Notes: a model not told the origin generated them from the sequence alone. A stretch of 64,000 nt of DNA from Agarivorans sp. TSD2052 (GCF_023238625.1 NZ_CP096670.1:2407501-2471500), one strand, 5' to 3'. Positions 1-9,731 are shown, counted from the stretch's first letter. Numbers and translations are program-made.

Positions 1-197
1 ACGCCTATTGTGGAGCTATTGGTTATATTTCTGCGAACGGTGACATGGACACCAATATCACCATTCGCACCTTAGTTTGCGAAAACCAACAAATATACTG
101 TTGGGCTGGCGGCGGCGTGGTCGTTGATTCACACGTAGAGGCTGAGTACCAAGAAATATTCGATAAGCTAAGCCGTATTTTGCCTATTTTGGAGTAA
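1..197 (+). CDS. pabB: Aminodeoxychorismate synthase component I, 3' end only
   Basis: The window opens inside this gene. The frame starting at base 3 reads to a TAA at 195-197 and gives about 64 residues. They include AYCGAIGYIS, TNITIRTLV and AGGGVVVDSHVEAEY, the C-terminal signature of chorismate-binding enzymes (PabB, TrpE and MenF/EntC relatives). The AGGGVV.DS...EY pattern fits PabB/TrpE best; PabB is chosen because a nudL-sdaA neighbourhood follows pabB in many gammaproteobacteria. The enzyme makes 4-amino-4-deoxychorismate for folate synthesis. The 5' end lies outside the window, so length and start cannot be judged. Confidence 0.8.
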   Translation, partial: AYCGAIGYISANGDMDTNITIRTLVCENQQIYCWAGGGVVVDSHVEAEYQEIFDKLSRILPILE

Positions 198-230
198 CCA
201 GCCCGAGTACTGCGGAGAATTTGATAGACA

Positions 231-800
231 ATGAGCCACACTACGCAACATTACTTACAACGCTTTTTGCTTCAACACGGCCAGCCAGATACCCAGCGCA
301 GCGCTAAACAAGCTGCAGCAGTATTATTGCCCATTATCATCAAACAGGGACAACCTGAGCGCATTGTACTGACTCAGCGTAGTGCGAAACTGCGCCACCA
401 TCCTTCACAAATTAGCCTTCCTGGCGGTAAGCGAGATCCTGATGATATTAGCCTCGCCTATACAGCCTTACGAGAAACCCACGAAGAAATTGGTATTAGC
501 CCGGAAACCTTTACCATTCATGGGCAACTTCCAAAACAAACTACAGTAAGCAATTTCTCGGTACGTCCTTTTGTGGCGACGACGACAGAAACCTTATTGT
601 TTGACATCAATAGCGACGAAGTGGCGCAAGTTATGGTGTTACCTTTGGCGCCTTTTTTAAACTTAAACAACTACCATCGCTATCAATTTCACCGTAAAGG
701 TCAGCTTGAAAAAGTTTACTTCATTGAAGTCGATAAACATGTAATTTGGGGGGCTACCGCTAAAATATTGCGAGATCTCGCCTCACACTGTTGCAGATAA
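231..800 (+). CDS. nudL: NudL-type Nudix hydrolase (probable CoA pyrophosphatase)
   Basis: This 189-residue protein carries the UPF0035/NudL hallmark LTQRSAKLRHHPSQISLPGG at about residues 47-66, running into a Nudix box at 65-89 with the metal-binding R81-E82-T-H-E85-E86. NudL-family enzymes are expected to cleave the diphosphate of coenzyme A and its derivatives. The Nudix Glu that usually follows the first Gly by six residues is Asp here, as is common in this family. The length matches the family. The gene lies 33 bp after pabB on the same strand and may be co-transcribed with it. The function is inferred from the family. Confidence 0.85.
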   Translation: MSHTTQHYLQRFLLQHGQPDTQRSAKQAAAVLLPIIIKQGQPERIVLTQRSAKLRHHPSQISLPGGKRDPDDISLAYTALRETHEEIGISPETFTIHGQLPKQTTVSNFSVRPFVATTTETLLFDINSDEVAQVMVLPLAPFLNLNNYHRYQFHRKGQLEKVYFIEVDKHVIWGATAKILRDLASHCCR

Positions 801-870
801 CTAGATATACTTATAATCTCAGAATTAAATACTGAGTCACATTACTCCATCCAAAGTGATAGGAACAACA

Positions 871-2229
871 ATGGTAAGTTTATTCGACCTTTTTTCTATA
901 GGGATTGGTCCCTCTAGCTCGCATACCGTAGGCCCGATGAAGGCGGCTAAATTGTTTGCCCAAAGCTTAGCTCGGCAGAACCAAATATCACGAGTAGATT
1001 ACTTAAAAGTAGAACTGTTCGGCTCCTTAGGCGCAACCGGTAAAGGCCATGGTACAGGGAAAGCCGTGATATTAGGTTTATTAGGAGAGTCTCCAGAATC
1101 TGTTGACGTAGATAGGATTGACCAGCAGTTATTGCAGGTTGAACAATCTGAAGAATTAATGCTACTTGGCAAGAATACCGTTAATTTTGCCAACAAGGGC
1201 TCGATCATCTTTCATCGCCGTAAACATCTACCAGCGCACAGTAACGCGCTAAGCTTTCATGCTTATTTAGACAATGGTAAAACCGTATCAACCACTTATT
1301 ATTCTATCGGCGGAGGATACATTGTAGAAGAAGGCGAAGAAACGGCCAGCCAAACTACCCATTACCCCTACCCCTTTGATAGCGCCGAGTCGTTGTTACA
1401 GCGCTGTAAAGAAAGTGGTAAAAGTATTGCGGCAGTGGTGTCTTGTAACGAACAAGTACATTGCTCTACCCGCACCATTAGCCAATATACCCAACAAATC
1501 TGGGCAACCATGCAAGCCTGCGTTACGAGGGGGATCAGCGAAGAAGGTATTTTACCTGGCGGCCTAAAACTCGCGCGGCGGGCGCCTAGCCTTAAAAGGC
1601 AGTTGTCATCACAACGTAATCTTAGTTCAGATCCACTAAATGTTATGGACTGGGTAAACCTCTATGCATTAGCTGTTAGTGAAGAAAATGCCGGTGGAGG
1701 GCGCGTCGTGACCGCGCCAACTAATGGCGCGGCCGGTATTATTCCCGCGGTATTACATTACTACCACCATTTTGTACAAGAGCTTGATCAAGACTCTCTT
1801 AATCAATTTTTCTTAACGGCCACCGCAATTGGCTCACTATATAAAACCAATGCCTCAATCTCTGGTGCCGAGGTGGGTTGTCAAGGCGAGGTGGGCGTCG
1901 CGTGCTCTATGGCTGCAGCTGGTTTAGTTGCTATGTTTGGTGGTAACCCTGAACAGATAGAAAATGCTGCTGAAATTGGTATTGAGCACAACCTTGGTCT
2001 TACTTGCGACCCAATTGGTGGCTTGGTGCAAGTGCCCTGTATCGAGCGTAATGCAATGGGGGCACTAAAAGCGATAAACGCAGCAAGGTTAGCCTTACGC
2101 GGTACTGGAGAACATAAGGTTTCATTAGATAAAGCAATAAAAACTATGTGGGAAACCGGCTGCGATATGAAAAGCAAATATAAAGAAACTGCCCGCGGCG
2201 GCTTAGCCGTTAACATCATCGAATGTTAA
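871..2229 (+). CDS. sdaA: L-serine ammonia-lyase (L-serine dehydratase)
   Basis: This single-chain iron-sulfur L-serine deaminase converts serine to pyruvate and ammonia. The N-terminal [17 protein letters not shown] is the beta-subunit signature. The C-terminal half carries [20 protein letters not shown] and later [15 protein letters not shown], which supply the cysteines of the 4Fe-4S cluster. The chosen ATG at 871 has an AGGA at 861-864. The reading frame extends upstream to a GTG at 856 but that codon has no suitable ribosome-binding site. The 452-residue product matches E. coli SdaA (454). No serC or sdaC neighbour is present. A hairpin follows the gene. Confidence 0.95.
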   Translation: MVSLFDLFSIGIGPSSSHTVGPMKAAKLFAQSLARQNQISRVDYLKVELFGSLGATGKGHGTGKAVILGLLGESPESVDVDRIDQQLLQVEQSEELMLLGKNTVNFANKGSIIFHRRKHLPAHSNALSFHAYLDNGKTVSTTYYSIGGGYIVEEGEETASQTTHYPYPFDSAESLLQRCKESGKSIAAVVSCNEQVHCSTRTISQYTQQIWATMQACVTRGISEEGILPGGLKLARRAPSLKRQLSSQRNLSSDPLNVMDWVNLYALAVSEENAGGGRVVTAPTNGAAGIIPAVLHYYHHFVQELDQDSLNQFFLTATAIGSLYKTNASISGAEVGCQGEVGVACSMAAAGLVAMFGGNPEQIENAAEIGIEHNLGLTCDPIGGLVQVPCIERNAMGALKAINAARLALRGTGEHKVSLDKAIKTMWETGCDMKSKYKETARGGLAVNIIEC

Positions 2230-2331
2230 TAAATAGAACCGTGTAAATTTCTAGTTATTAGACTTATCTCATTGTTTTAGTGTTAAAAAGTGCATTCCCC
2301 ACAAAATATCTATAACATTTAGCTAACAACT

Positions 2332-2353
2332 CGGCCTGCTATACAGCAGGCCG
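2332..2353 (+). terminator. Hairpin downstream of sdaA
   Basis: A nine-base-pair perfect stem (CGGCCTGCT with AGCAGGCCG, loop ATAC) lies 103 bp after sdaA and 30 bp before the cytochrome gene. The following bases are only weakly T-rich (CTTGCATTCTT). It may be a weak terminator or a 5' leader hairpin of the next gene. Confidence 0.45.
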
Positions 2354-2382
2354 CTTGCATTCTTACAAATGGATTTGAAACT

Positions 2383-4494
2383 ATGCTGAAACGCCTCATC
2401 GCTGGGCTACTTTTGCTCATCTTAAAAATAGTACTTTACCCTTTCAAACTTATTGTTAAAGCCAGCATGCTATTAGTGCGTTGGATAGGGGGCTTGCTTA
2501 AAGCCGTTTGGCAAGTTTGGCTAGCCTTAGGGCCGCGCTGGCTGCGTTATTCGTTTCTCAGTATCGGCATACTCTTAGCCGCTTACTTTGGCTTAAAAGC
2601 CTTTCTTAAACCTAATCTCACCATCGAAACCGTAAATCAGGTTCATTACCTCAATCAGGGATGGACCGACGAGCAACGAGAGCGTTATTACTACACCCCA
2701 CAAGGCACCGAGCTTCTAGGCCTAGAATACGATTGGTTCGTAAATTTAGAACTGCCTTTATCTAAAGACTTGTTAACCAGCCCAGACAATATGCGTGGTT
2801 GGGGCTTTATCGTATCCCCCGGCCAACAGGCTACCATCCTTAATCCAGGCAATTTGCCGGTAGGTTTAGCGCGTCATATTGATCCTAAATCAGGTACCGA
2901 ACGCTTGGATCTGACTTGTGCAATGTGTCATACCGGTGAGTTACATTATCAAGGTAAGGCCTTACGTATTGACGGCGGACAAGCTGTACAAAGCATCTCT
3001 AATGCAAAACGTGGCGAGTTTATCACCACCCTTGGCGCATCAGTGTTAGCCACTTATATTAACCCGTCAAAATGGCATCGTTTTGCTGACCGCGTAGTTG
3101 GACAAGATACGGAATTACGCAAACAGTTACGTAAAGACATTTGGGCCTTTCTAGGGAAAATAAAACAATTTGCCACTGGCGCAGGTTCATCAAAATACTA
3201 CCCTACCGAAGAAGGTCGTGGCCGCACCGACGCGGTAGGTCGAATTGCTAACGTCGTTTTTGGTTTTGACCTAGACGAACCAGCAAACTACCGGGTTGCC
3301 GATGCCCCGGTGAGCTATCCCTTTCTGTGGGACATTTGGCGATTTGATTGGGTGCAATATACCGGTTTTACTAACCAAGCAATGGCACGCAATGTAGGCG
3401 AAAGCCTCGGTGTGTTAGCACCAATCAAACTTGTTAACGAGCAAGGTGAACTACTCAAAACCGAAGAATTTGGTGAATCAGTTATCGACTTAGCCGGTAT
3501 GCATTGCATAGAGGGCACCTTACGTTCACTAGAGCCGCCACGCTGGCCAGAAGCAATTTTGGGAGAGATTAATCTTCCACTTGCCAGCCAAGGTAAAAAC
3601 TTGTTCCTTGACCAGTGTGAGTTTTGCCACGGTCCACACCAGGTGCAGCCCTACGATTGGACCGTAGCCGATAAGCCCGGCGATAATCCCAATAAACAAA
3701 TTGACGTCAACTGGCAATGGGATATGGACGGTGATATCAGCTTTATTGGCCAACGCCCGATCCGCAAAGATTGGCGAGAAGTGATATGGGCAATGCCTTG
3801 GGTTAAAACCGAGGTAATTGGTACCGACTCTACCGCCGCTGATAACTACATGGACCATCGTTACGACGGCAGTAAAATCATACCGGGTTCAGACCCAGTA
3901 AACGCTGGTGACGGCCTACAAATTTTACTTAACCGCTTGGTGCCCAAACTTTACCAAGACAACGGCATTACCAAAGACATGGTTGCAGATTACGACGGCT
4001 TAAATGTTCCGTTCCGTATCGCTAATATGCGCGCATATAAACCTCGGCCTTTACATGGCGTGTGGGCTACTCCACCGTTTTTACATAATGGTTCAGTGCC
4101 TACCTTATACGACTTGTTATCACCGCTACGTGAGCGCCCTACCCAGTTTTATATTGGTAATCGCGAATACAACCCACAGCGTTTAGGTTTTGTTACCGAG
4201 CAACGCCCCGGCAGTTTTAAACACGACACCCGTATTAAGGGCAACAGCAATCGCGGCCACTTGTTTACCGATGTAGACATGGCAGGACGGATTGGCCGCT
4301 TACTCACCGTTGAAGAACGTGCCGCCATTTTGGAATACCTAAAAGTAATGGGGAATCCAGACTTTACACAGCGGCTCGGTGGTGACCCATTAGATTGGTC
4401 TAAATACACACAAGCACCGTCTATTGGCTCAGAGCAACAAGCCTGTATTGATAGCTTTAACGCCGCAAAAAACAACCCGGTAAAGGTACATTAA
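2383..4494 (+). CDS. Membrane-anchored dihaem c-type cytochrome, RoxA-like/cytochrome c peroxidase-related
   Basis: This 703-residue protein begins with a long hydrophobic region (about residues 1-75, likely one or two membrane helices) that anchors a periplasmic domain. Two haem c sites are visible: C179-A-M-C182-H183 and C412-E-F-C415-H416. The C-terminal third contains ANMRAYKPRPLHGVWATPPF and LHNGSVPTLYDLL, the motif shared by RoxA rubber oxygenase and related dihaem peroxidase-like proteins, which also match its size. The role is therefore probably oxidative or peroxidatic; the substrate is unknown. A catalase-family gene starts 1 bp after the stop, so the pair is one operon. A MauG-like enzyme is the main alternative. 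Confidence 0.8.
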   Translation: MLKRLIAGLLLLILKIVLYPFKLIVKASMLLVRWIGGLLKAVWQVWLALGPRWLRYSFLSIGILLAAYFGLKAFLKPNLTIETVNQVHYLNQGWTDEQRERYYYTPQGTELLGLEYDWFVNLELPLSKDLLTSPDNMRGWGFIVSPGQQATILNPGNLPVGLARHIDPKSGTERLDLTCAMCHTGELHYQGKALRIDGGQAVQSISNAKRGEFITTLGASVLATYINPSKWHRFADRVVGQDTELRKQLRKDIWAFLGKIKQFATGAGSSKYYPTEEGRGRTDAVGRIANVVFGFDLDEPANYRVADAPVSYPFLWDIWRFDWVQYTGFTNQAMARNVGESLGVLAPIKLVNEQGELLKTEEFGESVIDLAGMHCIEGTLRSLEPPRWPEAILGEINLPLASQGKNLFLDQCEFCHGPHQVQPYDWTVADKPGDNPNKQIDVNWQWDMDGDISFIGQRPIRKDWREVIWAMPWVKTEVIGTDSTAADNYMDHRYDGSKIIPGSDPVNAGDGLQILLNRLVPKLYQDNGITKDMVADYDGLNVPFRIANMRAYKPRPLHGVWATPPFLHNGSVPTLYDLLSPLRERPTQFYIGNREYNPQRLGFVTEQRPGSFKHDTRIKGNSNRGHLFTDVDMAGRIGRLLTVEERAAILEYLKVMGNPDFTQRLGGDPLDWSKYTQAPSIGSEQQACIDSFNAAKNNPVKVH

Positions 4495-4495
4495 G

Positions 4496-5731
4496 ATGAA
4501 TGACAAACATTTTGCTACAGCTACGATCGCCGCTTGTTTATTCACCCTTGCAACAAGCAGTGTTTCGGCCAGCGACTTATATAAAGAGATGGGCATAACT
4601 AAGCCTGAACAAGAAGCCATTATGTCGGCGATAAACTCTGCCAGAGAGATATCAAAACGGGCTGAGCAATACAATGGGTTACCCTATCGGCGCGATGCGC
4701 ACGCGAAGGCAACCGGCTGCGCGCGAGCAACCTTCTCAATTAACCCCGATATTCCACAGCGATTTAAAGCTGGCATTTTTGCTAATAGTAATCAGCAGTT
4801 CCCCGCTTGGATCCGCTTTTCTAACGGCGATATGTTAGTGCAGGCCGACAGTAAGGGCGATGCCCGCGGGATGGCCGTTAAAGTGATGAATGTGCCAGGC
4901 AAGGCAATTGCGCCAGAGTTAGGTGAAAGCCACAATCAAGATTTCATCATGACAAATACCCCCGCGTTTTTTAATCGAAACATCTTTGATTACGCTGATG
5001 ACATGCTGTATCTGGCCAAGTTTGAACGGACTAAATGGTTTATCAGCTTTTTCCCACCACGTTTGCATCCGAAACAGTTTTATCGTGCGATTCAAACCGT
5101 ATCATCGGTGATCGATACACCGTTAGACGCCCAATACTATTCCATGCTTCCTTACCAGTTGGGGAATAACACCGTAAAGTTTTCTACCAAACCCTGTGCA
5201 GGTATGAGCTTCTCAAGCAAGGTAGACAAAACAAACCCTGATTACTTAAGCCAACAACTTAATAACCAGCTAGCTTCAGGCGGCGCCTGTTTTGAATTCA
5301 TGCTGCAGGAAAAGATCCCGGGGCACTACATGCCGGTTGATGATGCCACGGCGATTTGGTCGGAAAAAGCGTCTCCGTTTATTAGCGTTGCCACCATAAA
5401 CATCCCCCCACAGCACCTGTACAGTGAACAACAGCAGCAGTTCTGTGAGAACTTATCGATGAATCCGTGGCGCGCAGTAGAAGGTTGGGAGCCACTAAGT
5501 AGTTTGAACAAAGCAAGGCGCGTGGTGTATCAAGCGGTATCGCAATATCGTCATAAGCAAAATAAAGCAGCCACACCAGAACCTAGTTCATGGTGCTTGA
5601 GCGAAACTGGAGAGCCTTGTGATCCTCAGCAGGACCTAATCGTGACAAAACCTACTTGGCCATTACCGCGCTGTTTTGATAGTTATGCAAAGTCTTTGTC
5701 GGGAGAACCGCTTGATAGCGACTGCAACTAA
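4496..5731 (+). CDS. Exported catalase-family haem protein
   Basis: This 411-residue protein has an N-terminal signal peptide ending near SSVSA-S (about residue 25). The mature part resembles the truncated catalase-like (y4iL-type) family: RRDAHAKATGCARATF with the distal-His region, then FPAWIRFSNGD, GDARGMAVKV, ESHNQDFIMTNTPAFF with the conserved Asn, and a C-terminal GWEPLSSLNKARRVVY. It is shorter than monofunctional catalases (about 480 or more). Start ATG at 4496 is 1 bp after the cytochrome stop, indicating translational coupling. It probably destroys or uses peroxide in the periplasm next to the dihaem cytochrome. The exact reaction is not known. Confidence 0.8.
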   Translation: MNDKHFATATIAACLFTLATSSVSASDLYKEMGITKPEQEAIMSAINSAREISKRAEQYNGLPYRRDAHAKATGCARATFSINPDIPQRFKAGIFANSNQQFPAWIRFSNGDMLVQADSKGDARGMAVKVMNVPGKAIAPELGESHNQDFIMTNTPAFFNRNIFDYADDMLYLAKFERTKWFISFFPPRLHPKQFYRAIQTVSSVIDTPLDAQYYSMLPYQLGNNTVKFSTKPCAGMSFSSKVDKTNPDYLSQQLNNQLASGGACFEFMLQEKIPGHYMPVDDATAIWSEKASPFISVATINIPPQHLYSEQQQQFCENLSMNPWRAVEGWEPLSSLNKARRVVYQAVSQYRHKQNKAATPEPSSWCLSETGEPCDPQQDLIVTKPTWPLPRCFDSYAKSLSGEPLDSDCN

Positions 5732-5744
5732 GTCCCTAATTAAA

Positions 5745-5771
5745 CAACAGCCAGGCTAAGCGTGGCTGTTG
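5745..5771. terminator. Bidirectional terminator between convergent genes
   Basis: A nine-base-pair stem CAACAGCCA/TGGCTGTTG with a nine-base loop sits between the catalase-family gene (plus) and the DUF1835 gene (minus, stop at 5776). On the minus strand the stem is followed by TTTAATTA, giving a modest U-tract. Confidence 0.7.
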
Positions 5772-5775
5772 TCGC

Positions 5776-6804
5776 TTATCGCATGACAAAACAAGCACCA
5801 TGGTGATCCCAACACCAATAGTTTTGTCGGTGTATGTTAACGCCACCACGCCATTGTCCACCTAACTGCTCAACGGTTAAGGCTCTTTTTCCCTGTATGG
5901 CTTGACGCCCCTCTTGGCTTATCTGATACCTTGCATCTTGATCCCATATGTCACCATTGGGTTTATCGATACATAGATATGCAGGCTTTAGCTTAGCCAG
6001 AAACAAAAGCTCTTTGCTTAACCAAACATCACCAAGAAACGGAGCGTCTTCCGCGCGTTGCAAATGCGTAAATAACTGGTCAAAGCTGAGGCCGTCGTGG
6101 TTAAGCGCTTGTTGATCATGCTGCTCGTCCAGCGTTTGTAAGATCAACTGTTGAGTTAAGCTTAAACCATTCACCGTAGAAGGATACTCCTGAGCAAAAC
6201 GAGTTAATGCCGCAGCCATAAATGGCAAGGGTGCTAGGTTATCAGCCATAACACGGCTCAATGCTAAAGGGGTGGCACTGGCCATCGCCAGCCAAATTTG
6301 CTGGCCCAAGGCTAGTTGTTCGCAATGTAAGGCGGCGCGCTGTGGGTATAGCGCTTCCAGTTGTTCAAGATGTAAATTGCCTAAGCCATGAAAAACATCA
6401 ACCTCAGGGTGCTCTCCAATACATATTAGGCTTACTTTACTTACTATATTGGGGTATTTAGCCAATTGATAAAGGCATTCCGCCAACTGCAACTGATCAT
6501 AAAGATCGTGCTCAAACCACAGCACTATCTCGCTATAATCATTGAGATTATCCAGAATGTCTTGACGCTGTAAAAAATCATCTAAGATCGCTTGCTCGCT
6601 GACTTCAGCGCAACTTAAAGGGCTATCTAACACCATTGTTGTATAGATAAAATTGGCTCTCGCCGTTAGATAAGGCAAGCCCTCTGTGGCGACAATCGGC
6701 CCATCATGTAATACATCTCTCCAGCAGAGGACATGGCCTTGTAACACATTAGATGCGGTCAACATGTCGCCGACCATGTCTCCATTAGTGATATGCAACT
6801 GCAT
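5776..6804 (-). CDS. DUF1835 domain-containing protein
   Basis: This is a 342-residue soluble protein. Its N-terminus (LHITNGDMVGDML, then VLCWRDVLHDGPI) is the DUF1835 signature, followed by IVLWFEHDLYDQLQL around residues 105-120. Family members are of unknown function; the fold may bind a nucleotide or small phosphorylated ligand, but nothing in the sequence proves it. There are no membrane segments. The gene is separated from the downstream convergent catalase gene by a hairpin, and from the channel operon behind it by another hairpin, so it is probably transcribed alone. Confidence 0.75.
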   Translation of the reverse strand: MQLHITNGDMVGDMLTASNVLQGHVLCWRDVLHDGPIVATEGLPYLTARANFIYTTMVLDSPLSCAEVSEQAILDDFLQRQDILDNLNDYSEIVLWFEHDLYDQLQLAECLYQLAKYPNIVSKVSLICIGEHPEVDVFHGLGNLHLEQLEALYPQRAALHCEQLALGQQIWLAMASATPLALSRVMADNLAPLPFMAAALTRFAQEYPSTVNGLSLTQQLILQTLDEQHDQQALNHDGLSFDQLFTHLQRAEDAPFLGDVWLSKELLFLAKLKPAYLCIDKPNGDIWDQDARYQISQEGRQAIQGKRALTVEQLGGQWRGGVNIHRQNYWCWDHHGACFVMR

Positions 6805-6825
6805 CTATAGGTCCTTGCAATTTGT

Positions 6826-6852
6826 GAAGGAGTTAGCATAGCAAACTCCTTC
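6826..6852 (-). terminator. Hairpin ending the channel operon
   Basis: A nine-base-pair stem GAAGGAGTT/AACTCCTTC lies 18 bp past the stop of the chimeric channel gene (stop at 6870) and before the DUF1835 start. The U-tract is poor, so efficiency is uncertain. Confidence 0.5.
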
Positions 6853-6869
6853 TCTGCCGTGCATTAAAC

Positions 6870-9710
6870 TTATAGGTCCTCAGACTCGTTTTCTTCTGTC
6901 GGCTCTAACGCTGCTAATTCATTTCTTATTTCACTGTCTAAACCCCAAATAGCCTGCCAAACTAAATCGGTAGTTTGTGCTGTATCGTCGACCCCATGAA
7001 CCAGTTTGATTTGATAATCTACAGTGTCAGAACCAATATTTGAAATATCAACGTAAACCCGCTTAACCGCTTCTATTGCTATCAGTATGGCCTCGATCCG
7101 CGGAATAATTTGCATCGGTTCTAGCTGTTTGTTCACCGAAATTGAAAATCCGCCGGTAACAATCTGACCACTACTGCTCACGTTATTTAAGTTAGCATTA
7201 GCTAAGGTGTTGTTAGGGATGGAGTACAGCGTATTGTCAGCTGTTTTTACCTTGGTGGTTCGCCAGTTCATGTCGATGACCTCCCCCACTATTGGGCCAC
7301 CGTAGCTAGCAATGCTGATCCAGTCCCCTAATTTGAAGGGTTTCTCTAAACTAATGGCAATACCCGAAAAAATATTAACGAGGTTAGACTGCAAGGCCAA
7401 GCCCAAAATCATCGCCACTAAACCAGACGTGGCCAACAAACTGGTTAACTCCCGCTGATAAACGAAAGACAAAATAGCAAAAACAGCGCCAATGTACGCT
7501 AGGCCACGAGTCAGGTGACGCATAATTTTTGGCACTTGGCGGCCACTGCGCCTTTCGATGGGATCCCAGACCAGTAAGTCAATTAACAACGCTAACGTTG
7601 AAGCAAACAATAACCACCACAAAACATCAAAACAGGTACTAGCAAATAATTGATTGGTATTAGGATAGTTCTGGGCAAGCCAATCTAAGAATAGCGGTTC
7701 AGCTGATGCAATAAATAAAGCGTAAAGTAACTTATTGCCTAACGCATAAGCTCTTGGTAATCGGCCCAATAGTTTAAAGTCTAATATCAAGGCATAGACC
7801 AACCAAGCCAATACGCTGCTATAAAAGATAATTTGTTGCCATTGCGCTGGTATACGCCCGCGTAAGCTCAACACATTTTCATGAACAGAACTCAAGGAAT
7901 TAAAGCGAGAGAACTCGATAGCTTGGCGATCAGAATGAAGATATTTGGGATCACCTAAACTGCGTTTACGTAAGGTATCTTGAAAAGATAAACCTTGGTT
8001 TTGCTGCCATTGGTTTGTATCAAACTGCACCTTATGTTGATTGTTATCGTTCCGATGTAGCGCAGTTTGACCCAAGCCAACGATATCCGCTACGTAGATT
8101 AACTCACTTCTTGGCAAGGTTCGATGACGAAAACTCACCCCTAACTGGTACTCGCCAAATGCCGCCCTGCCGGGTTTTGCATCGGCCAAAAACATCCCTT
8201 CTACTTGGTAGAGCTTATAAACGCTTTGGCTCGTGAAATATGACTCTATAGGCTCACCAAGTGTTAAGTCGCCCACTGCGTTTAGAAATGCAATATCCTC
8301 AGCATTTACCCCCGGCGTACTTCTAAACCACAGCTTAAACTTAGCTTTAAACGTCATATCTACTGGGGAAAATTCATTAATGGTCTGCATTTCAATTCCG
8401 GTATAAACAACGTCGGTTCGTCGGGTACGGAGTTTTTCTCCTAATACGGCTTGCAATTGAATAGGCGCTGACACAAACGAGCCACCACTAAATAGCCCCA
8501 CTTGCATAGGGCGTAATACATTACCTTGCGGGTCAAAATATAAGGGATGTGTGAGCCCCTGTATGGCAGCACTTGGTGAATTGAGTCCGGCTAGTTGAAT
8601 TCTAATCGCTGAGCGTTGTTGCGATAAATCGAGCTTAACAAACTCTTGTTCGCCTCCCGATAGGCTCGATGCTAAATCTAAGGCACTAGCGGCAATCGTC
8701 GCAGCATCATAATAAGCCGCTGCTACACCACTAGGTGGGTAACCAAAATCTTGGCTAAAACTCTGATAAAACATTTGAGCAGACTCACTCGCTACATCAA
8801 ATAGTATTGGGCTAACCGCAAACATTCCATTCGTGTAATAACCAGAGACCTCTCGTTCGTGGTTACGATCTTTAAAACGTTCAGGGAAACTTTGTTTACC
8901 GATCGACGAGCTGCCAATCATTAACCAACTGGGGTGTTGGTTTTTTAAGGTACTCACCAATACCGCGCCCTCAACGTCATGCACTGCAAGAAATATTGCA
9001 CCGGTATGACCTAGGGATCGTATTTGTTGGTTTATAGTTTCAGCCTGCTGCTGCCAATCTCCTTTTAAATCAAACGGAAACTGGCTTACATCAATGGCTA
9101 AGCGGTTTGCCCCTGCCAAAAAGGCCTTGGCTAACGATTCGCCAAATTTGTCTTGGCTATACACCAAAGCAGCTTTGTTCTTGCCTAAGGTAGCCATATA
9201 CTCTGCAACAAAACTGCCCTGTAATCGGTTATCTGGGATTACCCTAAATGACCAAGCATTATCTTGGGTAATTTCAGGTGCCGTCGCAGAGCCGCCGATC
9301 ATAGGCAAGCCTGCGCGTTGATAAATACCGGCAGCTTTAATTGACGTGGCTGAAGCACGGTGTCCTAATACAGCAAGCACCTTTTTAGTCTTGGCTAATT
9401 GCCTGGCAATTTGTTCGGCTTTTACGACATTATTACCATCATCGTATTGCTGTATCGTAAGGGCTATTTGTTTGTCTTGCTGTTGCATGTTGTATTGGCG
9501 AACAAACAGTTTGGCACCATTTAACATTGCAATTCCCTTGTCTGCTTCAGGCCCACTCATCGGCCCCACTACCGCCAAGACAAGGGTATTGGTACCAGTG
9601 TGGTTGAACCATTGCTTTAACTGCTCAAAACTGGTGACTAAAGCACTCAAAATAACCACGATAAAACCGAGCAATAAGAGACGGCGTCGTAGGTTCCATT
9701 TCATTTTCAA
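6870..9710 (-). CDS. Chimeric channel: periplasmic binding domain, ligand-gated-channel-like domain, MscS
   Basis: The 946 residues read as follows. One N-terminal membrane helix spans about 11-27. A Peripla_BP_6 (Leu/Ile/Val-binding-type) domain follows at about 42-400 (VVGPMSGPEADKGIAMLNGA, GHRASATSIKAAG, AAYYDAATIAASAL). A beta-rich region at about 430-615 opens with TGIEMQTINEF and TFKAKFKLWF and continues with FRHRTLPRSELIYV. This resembles the ligand-binding domain of prokaryotic pentameric channels, including the Pro-loop spacing. Several helices occupy about 625-755, and an MscS core follows (LLATSGLVAMILGLALQSNL, GIAISLEKPFKLGDWI, IPNNTLANANLNNVS). The TTG at 9710 is well spaced from GGAAG; an ATG at 9704 is the alternative. 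Last gene of a four-gene operon. The BP and MscS calls are firm; the middle domain is inferred by eye. Confidence 0.85.
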   Translation of the reverse strand: MKMKWNLRRRLLLLGFIVVILSALVTSFEQLKQWFNHTGTNTLVLAVVGPMSGPEADKGIAMLNGAKLFVRQYNMQQQDKQIALTIQQYDDGNNVVKAEQIARQLAKTKKVLAVLGHRASATSIKAAGIYQRAGLPMIGGSATAPEITQDNAWSFRVIPDNRLQGSFVAEYMATLGKNKAALVYSQDKFGESLAKAFLAGANRLAIDVSQFPFDLKGDWQQQAETINQQIRSLGHTGAIFLAVHDVEGAVLVSTLKNQHPSWLMIGSSSIGKQSFPERFKDRNHEREVSGYYTNGMFAVSPILFDVASESAQMFYQSFSQDFGYPPSGVAAAYYDAATIAASALDLASSLSGGEQEFVKLDLSQQRSAIRIQLAGLNSPSAAIQGLTHPLYFDPQGNVLRPMQVGLFSGGSFVSAPIQLQAVLGEKLRTRRTDVVYTGIEMQTINEFSPVDMTFKAKFKLWFRSTPGVNAEDIAFLNAVGDLTLGEPIESYFTSQSVYKLYQVEGMFLADAKPGRAAFGEYQLGVSFRHRTLPRSELIYVADIVGLGQTALHRNDNNQHKVQFDTNQWQQNQGLSFQDTLRKRSLGDPKYLHSDRQAIEFSRFNSLSSVHENVLSLRGRIPAQWQQIIFYSSVLAWLVYALILDFKLLGRLPRAYALGNKLLYALFIASAEPLFLDWLAQNYPNTNQLFASTCFDVLWWLLFASTLALLIDLLVWDPIERRSGRQVPKIMRHLTRGLAYIGAVFAILSFVYQRELTSLLATSGLVAMILGLALQSNLVNIFSGIAISLEKPFKLGDWISIASYGGPIVGEVIDMNWRTTKVKTADNTLYSIPNNTLANANLNNVSSSGQIVTGGFSISVNKQLEPMQIIPRIEAILIAIEAVKRVYVDISNIGSDTVDYQIKLVHGVDDTAQTTDLVWQAIWGLDSEIRNELAALEPTEENESEDL

Positions 9711-9731
9711 AATAGTCTTCCTTTGCTATTT

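Noticed and set aside
856-870. GTG start of sdaA at 856
   Set aside because: The ATG at 871 has an AGGA at proper distance and matches the family N-terminus.
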